Origin: Nymphaea colorata
Taxonomy: Eukaryota; Streptophyta; Magnoliopsida; Nymphaeales; Nymphaeaceae
Assembly: GCF_008831285.2 (NCBI RefSeq)
Contig: NC_045143.1
Location: 4,907,503-4,971,502, forward strand
Reading direction: 5' to 3'
DNA: 64,000 nt
Shown here: in pieces, positions 59,200 through 64,000 of the stretch
Layout: every line of letters starts with the position of its first letter
How positions within the stretch are numbered: position 1 is the stretch's first letter
Program-made: the position numbers and the translations under genes
The notes under the pieces: model-generated
Databases searched by the model: none
What the model was told of the DNA's origin: nothing
Seen by the model: the letters and a program-made list of their open reading frames with translations, nothing else

Positions 59200-62100
59200 C
59201 ACCAACTTTGAAGATTTTGGCGAAGCTAGTACGCGTATACTTTGATGGATCTAGAAATTGTGTAAGAAGATGCTCAACCTCCTGCTACCACAACCAAGAA
59301 AGATAATGGCAAAAATAATTCAGGGTTTGCTTCAAGGGACCAGTACTGATGATCGTCTTTTTCTCTCATCCTAGTCACATGGGTAGGGCACGAGTTTGGG
59401 TATGTGATTTTAGAAAATTTGAGTATGGGGGTATGACAGAGTATATACATAAATATGCAATTTTGATGGATGGGAAATAAGAAAAAAAAAGGAAAAAAAT
59501 CAAAATTGAAGAAAAAATTAAGTTTCAAAATATAAATTTTTTTAGTATATAGCCATATCCAGCCATACCCACACACGTGTTCCTGTGCCAGTGCACTGAC
59601 ACAGCACTTGGGCAGATCACACGTACCCGTGTGACTTAATCTCGCATTAAGAGAATGCTAGATAATAATTTATTTGGCTCCTTGAATTCCCTGCTGCTCG
59701 ATAGCGAATCCTTCTTTTTTTAACTAATTTATCCACATTGTTTACAAATCTTATTGTAAAACTAAAAGTTTCTTATAATCCACTATCTTCTATTACAATA
59801 AACTCTTAAGGGACTCCAAGATTCAGGACACATCTTTTTCTCGCTACCATGTCCACCTTACAGTAAAAATTCTTTGTATGACTTGACAAATACTTAGTTC
59901 TCTTTCTTCGACATCACAAAAATGATGATGGTCAGAAGGAATGAAAGTCTCAAGTAAGCTTTACATAGATTTAGCCTATGAATCTAAACTTATTCAAGTT
60001 GTCCCATGGGTTCTCAAGTAAAATAAGGACAACTGTAAGCAGTATAAACCAATACCTGCAGCAGCTTGGGAAATTCAGATACGCCTGAAAGTTAATTTCC
60101 CTCTAATGTTTTGATCATAGATGTATCCTGCGATTCTCTTAACGTATGATCAGCACCAACATGTTGCTCCAGTTTGGCTTGTGACTCATGTTGGGATGAA
60201 GTTAAGCTCGAGATGCTGCCTTTAGAAGAGCCACGAGCTGAGACCAAGCTGTATTAACTTTGGAAGAAAAAGGAAAAGAAGACGTTGCTCGTTCATGAGT
60301 GGTACCGTGTGGTTGTGTTAGTAGATCTTTACAATAGAGAGAAGAGAGAAGAATGTTGCTGCAGGATGAGAATGGTGAGGATCATCCTGCTATTTTTTTG
60401 TGGGTCTGCCTTAAATCTATACTAGTCCCTCCAAAACTTAAACCTATCTTCTGCCAAACTGTAGATTTGAAAACTATAGGTTTCAGATTCTCAATATGCC
60501 TCAAACTCATGGATCTCAAGTCAAAAGAGGAGAAAGTGTGACTTGAGATGCATAGATTTTACGATGCAAAAATTACAAATTTATGATATAATTCATGCAT
60601 CTTTCGAAACAAAGAACTTCAAATTCTAGTACATTAAAAACAAAAAGATCCGAAATCTTGAAAGATAAGATGCTAAAATCTTAATTGACTTCACATCTTA
60701 AATCTAGAGTAACCAAACACACCCTTCATGGTTTATTTTAAGAGATGTGACCTGAGTGATCAACCCTTGACCGCTAACCTCCTAATACATGGTCGATGGA
60801 TCTAGATTTTATCGGCTGTAATGCAACATTCGCAATCTAAGATTCTGTAAGACAAGAAAAGTAAGCTATTTCCAGGCATTTTTGAAGGAGCGGATCCAGT
60901 AGTCGCTATATTAAATACCAACTTGATAGGTAGTGCTGCACTTAACAAATAAAGGAATGTGGATTTGAGACCTTGGGTTATAGAGCATGCATGATCATGT
61001 TTTGCAGATTAATTAATTGGAACGAATGTGATTTGTTTATTGTTTTTTGGGTTTCAACTTGATGCCAGAAAGGAAAACTGACACCAATTATATAAACTTT
61101 TGGCTAAAGAAGATAGTGCTGTTGTCTAGATTTACCAATTATTTAGTCCTTCTGAGAATATTCTTCTGCTCAACTTTATCATGCATGAGTTCGAATTCTT
61201 GTTTTACCAGTGCACGAGATGCCCCACTGCGAGAAGGCATTTCTCTGAGACCTTTGACTCCCGAAAAGGAAAATAACAAAACGAAGCTGAAATTGATATA
61301 AAGCATTAACTTAGTGATGTATTTTGCAGAAAAGGTGGTCAGATCTACGGCTATCTTTTAGTCATACTTTAATGGTTTTGGTCTAAAAGTGGTGCCATAC
61401 ATCTGTAGGTGATATCCTTGAATGAAAAATCATAACCGCTTCATAAAGAATGTCACTCATCTGTTTCATATATGAACAAGAAAGATTCCTGCTTTGATTT
61501 GGCTAACCAAAAACATTGTTTCCAAGTGAAATATTAGAAATTGATTGTGATATATGCATGGTTTCTTGTACAGAAGATGACCACCATGAGAAAGCTCGGA
61601 CAACAAAAGGCAGGGTAAGGGAGGGTAGAGTTTTAAAGGGTTAAACCCGTTTAATTTGGTAATGAAAAAATTTTTTTAGAACAGAAATCTCGAAACTGAT
61701 CATGCCATTCTTATTAATTTATAACCAGATTGATTTCTGACTATCAATGAGGACAAGGGCATGAAAAAAACTTGAAAACACAATGATGGGGAAGGGTTGA
61801 GAATTGATTTAGGGTCGTTAACTTGACACCCTACACATTTCCCTCTTACGACCTCTTCACCAATTGGTTATAAAAAAGAAGCTATACTATGTTCGTGGCC
61901 GCCTTACATTTTTTCTCTTTTTCTTGAATATGAAGATCAGGTTCTTGGCATATGCTAGGATGTAAAAGGTTCTTGGCAAATGCTAGGATGTAAATGGTTT
62001 TCCAGCAAATTAGTAGATAGAGAAACAATATGTCACCGAATAAGAACAAAAACCAGCCACTCCGCGGCCTAGCCATCCTATCCTCTAAAAGTAGCCTGCA

Positions 62101-63000
62101 ACCATTCACAATCTTCTTCCTCTTTCCCCTTTCGGTTTGAACCACTCACCGTGTGAACTAATAAAGTTTTCTTGACACAAAAATTCATGATGTTTGTATG
62201 TGAATGTGGAATATGTCACTTGGCCAACTTGAAAATCATGGCGGCTGTCGTGACTGGTACCAATCAAAAGGCAAATATGATGAGATCCTGGGCCCCGATG
62301 GGTTGTAGGAAAACTAAACAGAAGAGTGCAGGAAATTCGAGCCATCACTTAACGAGTGGTGCGGGCAATGCTACACAATCCCGGTCGACAAACAACAATT
62401 TATGAATAGCTGTTTTCAGAGATTTTATCTTTACACAAGTCGGATGAAAGCCTTAATGTGACCATCTCTGTCTCTGTCTCTCTCTCCCTCTCTCTCTGAC
62501 AACGCAGAGATGTACACAGACAGTTTGTTACTCATAATCCCATGGCAGCGTCTCCGGCACAAGCATAGCACAGCCCGACTATCACGCAAGAGATCATAAG
62601 CAAATGATGGTTGACAATCTTCTGCCTTGCTCATTAGAGGAAGATATCCAAACATTTCTATTGAAATAGAGAAGGCAAATGTTTGTCAAAAATTGCCTAA
62701 AGATGGAAGGCATGAAAGAAAAGTAACAAAGTTCATAGTTATTGATTGTCACTTTTTACACTTTCTGAGGTAAAAATCTTGGAGCCGGCTAATTTGCTCC
62801 ACTGAACAACAAATTTTGTATTACATACAGGACTTGCTGCTACTTTACAATAACGTATGATGATAGGATCAAACCATTTGCAAATTTCTTACTAAATGGC
62901 ATCGAACTCTTATTGCTAACTCTTCAATCTCCTGAAAAAATTCGCTTGATATTGACAATGTATTCAGGTGACTATCAACATTCAACTATTGGGTTCATGC
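59200..63000. other. Intergenic DNA without recognised genes
   Basis: No conserved frame or RNA gene is visible. A two-copy tandem repeat of about 29 bp (GGTTCTTGGCA...GGATGTAAA) lies at 61939-61998, and a CT-rich run at about 62466-62497. Confidence 0.5.
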
Positions 63001-63048
63001 GTTCACCTAATACTGAACCCATTTTACTTCCGTCCTTGCCTCTGCTAC

Positions 63049-63923
63049 TTAACTGCAAACTGCCTCAACTGCTACCCGCTTCATGACTCCCGGACAAGGG
63101 TCTCCCCTGAAGACATCTTGGGAGATGACCACGGAGCACCACTCCTGTCCAACACACCTCTGCAACGAGAAAGACAAAAAAGTATAAGAACCTAAATGGA
63201 TTTACATACACAAAGCTGCATACACACCTAAGCACATGCCATCCTGCACAAATACACACACGCATGCACACACACACAGACACACACACATAGTTTTGAA
63301 CGAACCTTTTGAAAAATGTCATATGAATGTGGGGAGTGACAAGCTCCTTGCTTGAAACTTCCACAGACTCCTTGAGGAGTCCCAAAACTAGCAAACTTAA
63401 TTGAGGTGATCTTTTGTCCCTCGGAGCATGCCAGATGAACCTTTGCCTTCTGCGGTTCTTCAGGCTTGCCATATTTCTTAATCTGCCAATTCTTCAAAGT
63501 TGGATGCCATTCTGAAATATCAGCACACGCACTTGCCAACTTTCTCTTCACCAATGTGATTCCTGAAGGATTACCACCCCATTCTTCAAAGATCACCAAA
63601 AGATTCCCAGTTGGATTCAGCCAAGAACGTGGAACATGATACCTGGCATGACAGGATTTTAGCTTGACATGGCTCAGGGTCCAATAGTTTGGAATGGAGA
63701 CAGGTTAGTTATCTCACCATCTCTGTGAAGGCTCGCCACAGTTTGATCGGCATTTATTCTCATCAAAAGTCCCAGGATAATCACAACCTCCACAGTTACC
63801 TTTTGCAGTGTAAGCAGGCCAGTAACGTCCAATGCTTTCTCCATTTATCCATATTTGACCTTTCCCCATGCTGGCCATATCTAGAGCCAGGGGCTCTGTT
63901 CCAGATGGTGCATCAAATGTTGC
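63049..63923 (-). CDS. Plant beta-galactosidase (GH35) C-terminal part with galactose-lectin domain; 5' exons beyond the window
   Basis: Three final exons on the minus strand, 63923-63718, 63642-63306 and 63159-63049 (TAA), join in frame to 217 residues. The first gives [34 protein letters not shown] and the cysteine pattern [10 protein letters not shown]...C...CG, then [12 protein letters not shown] across the junction. The second carries [18 protein letters not shown] and most of a SUEL/Gal_Lectin domain ([21 protein letters not shown]). The third completes it ([20 protein letters not shown]). This is the BGAL1/BGAL3-like architecture of secreted cell-wall beta-galactosidases, distinct from the BGAL17-type gene at the other end. 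The catalytic domain lies outside the window. Confidence 0.93.
63251..63291. repeat. (CA)n-rich tract in the last intron of the beta-galactosidase gene
   Basis: Interrupted CA repeats, (TG)n on the coding strand, start about 13 nt downstream of the splice donor at 63305. Confidence 0.85.
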
Positions 63924-64000
63924 CTGCATCATTAGGGCAGTTGGAGACCATTTTGAGACAAAATTAGACCGGAAATGCCTCAAAGCTCAGACAAGGTCTT

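Overview
The window is plant nuclear DNA, almost certainly from an angiosperm. Genes have many short coding blocks joined by GT-AG introns. The products are plant-specific or plant-typical: GH35 beta-galactosidases, cytokinin dehydrogenases, a plant defensin and a NAP1 ending in a CaaX box. Intergenic DNA is AT-rich, full of microsatellites, and carries copia, LINE and small DNA-transposon remnants. I cannot name the species.

Layout. (1) 1-11.0 kb: the 3' part of a beta-galactosidase 17-type gene (+). It is inflated by nested insertions: a copia-type LTR with primer-binding site at 70-470, and a ~380 bp MITE-like element interrupted by a degenerate 5.3 kb copia element (2341-7633, minus strand, TSD TCGGT). 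(2) 11.6-41.1 kb: a cytokinin dehydrogenase (CKX) neighbourhood on the minus strand. It holds two apparently intact five-exon CKX genes (11602-16424 and 32617-36284) and a decayed single-exon relic of a third (40977-41139). A two-exon plant defensin gene (22290-23517, minus) sits between the intact copies. (3) 17.9-19.0 kb and 44.2-44.5 kb: two truncated LINE tails on the minus strand, both ending in TA/GA simple repeats. (4) 45.7-50.2 kb: a 12-exon NAP1 histone-chaperone gene (+) with telo-box and CT-rich promoter DNA. A relic duplicate of exon 4 lies inside intron 3. (5) 52.2-56.8 kb: a two-exon ADP/ATP-carrier-like gene of the At5g56450 type (-), convergent with NAP1. (6) 57-63 kb: mostly unresolved DNA with a few weak coding-like blocks. 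(7) 63.0 kb to the end: the 3' end of a second, different beta-galactosidase (-) with a C-terminal galactose-lectin domain.

The genes are independent transcription units, not a pathway cluster. The one functional grouping is the CKX tandem family, which degrades cytokinins. I found no clearly new biological system. The most useful new observations are the unannotated defensin, the CKX relic, a GC-AG intron in the BGAL17-type gene, the exon relic in NAP1, the nested insertion, and a family of short hAT-like elements with near-matching 8-bp target duplications. Exon coordinates were read by eye from splice sites and family similarity, without transcript data.
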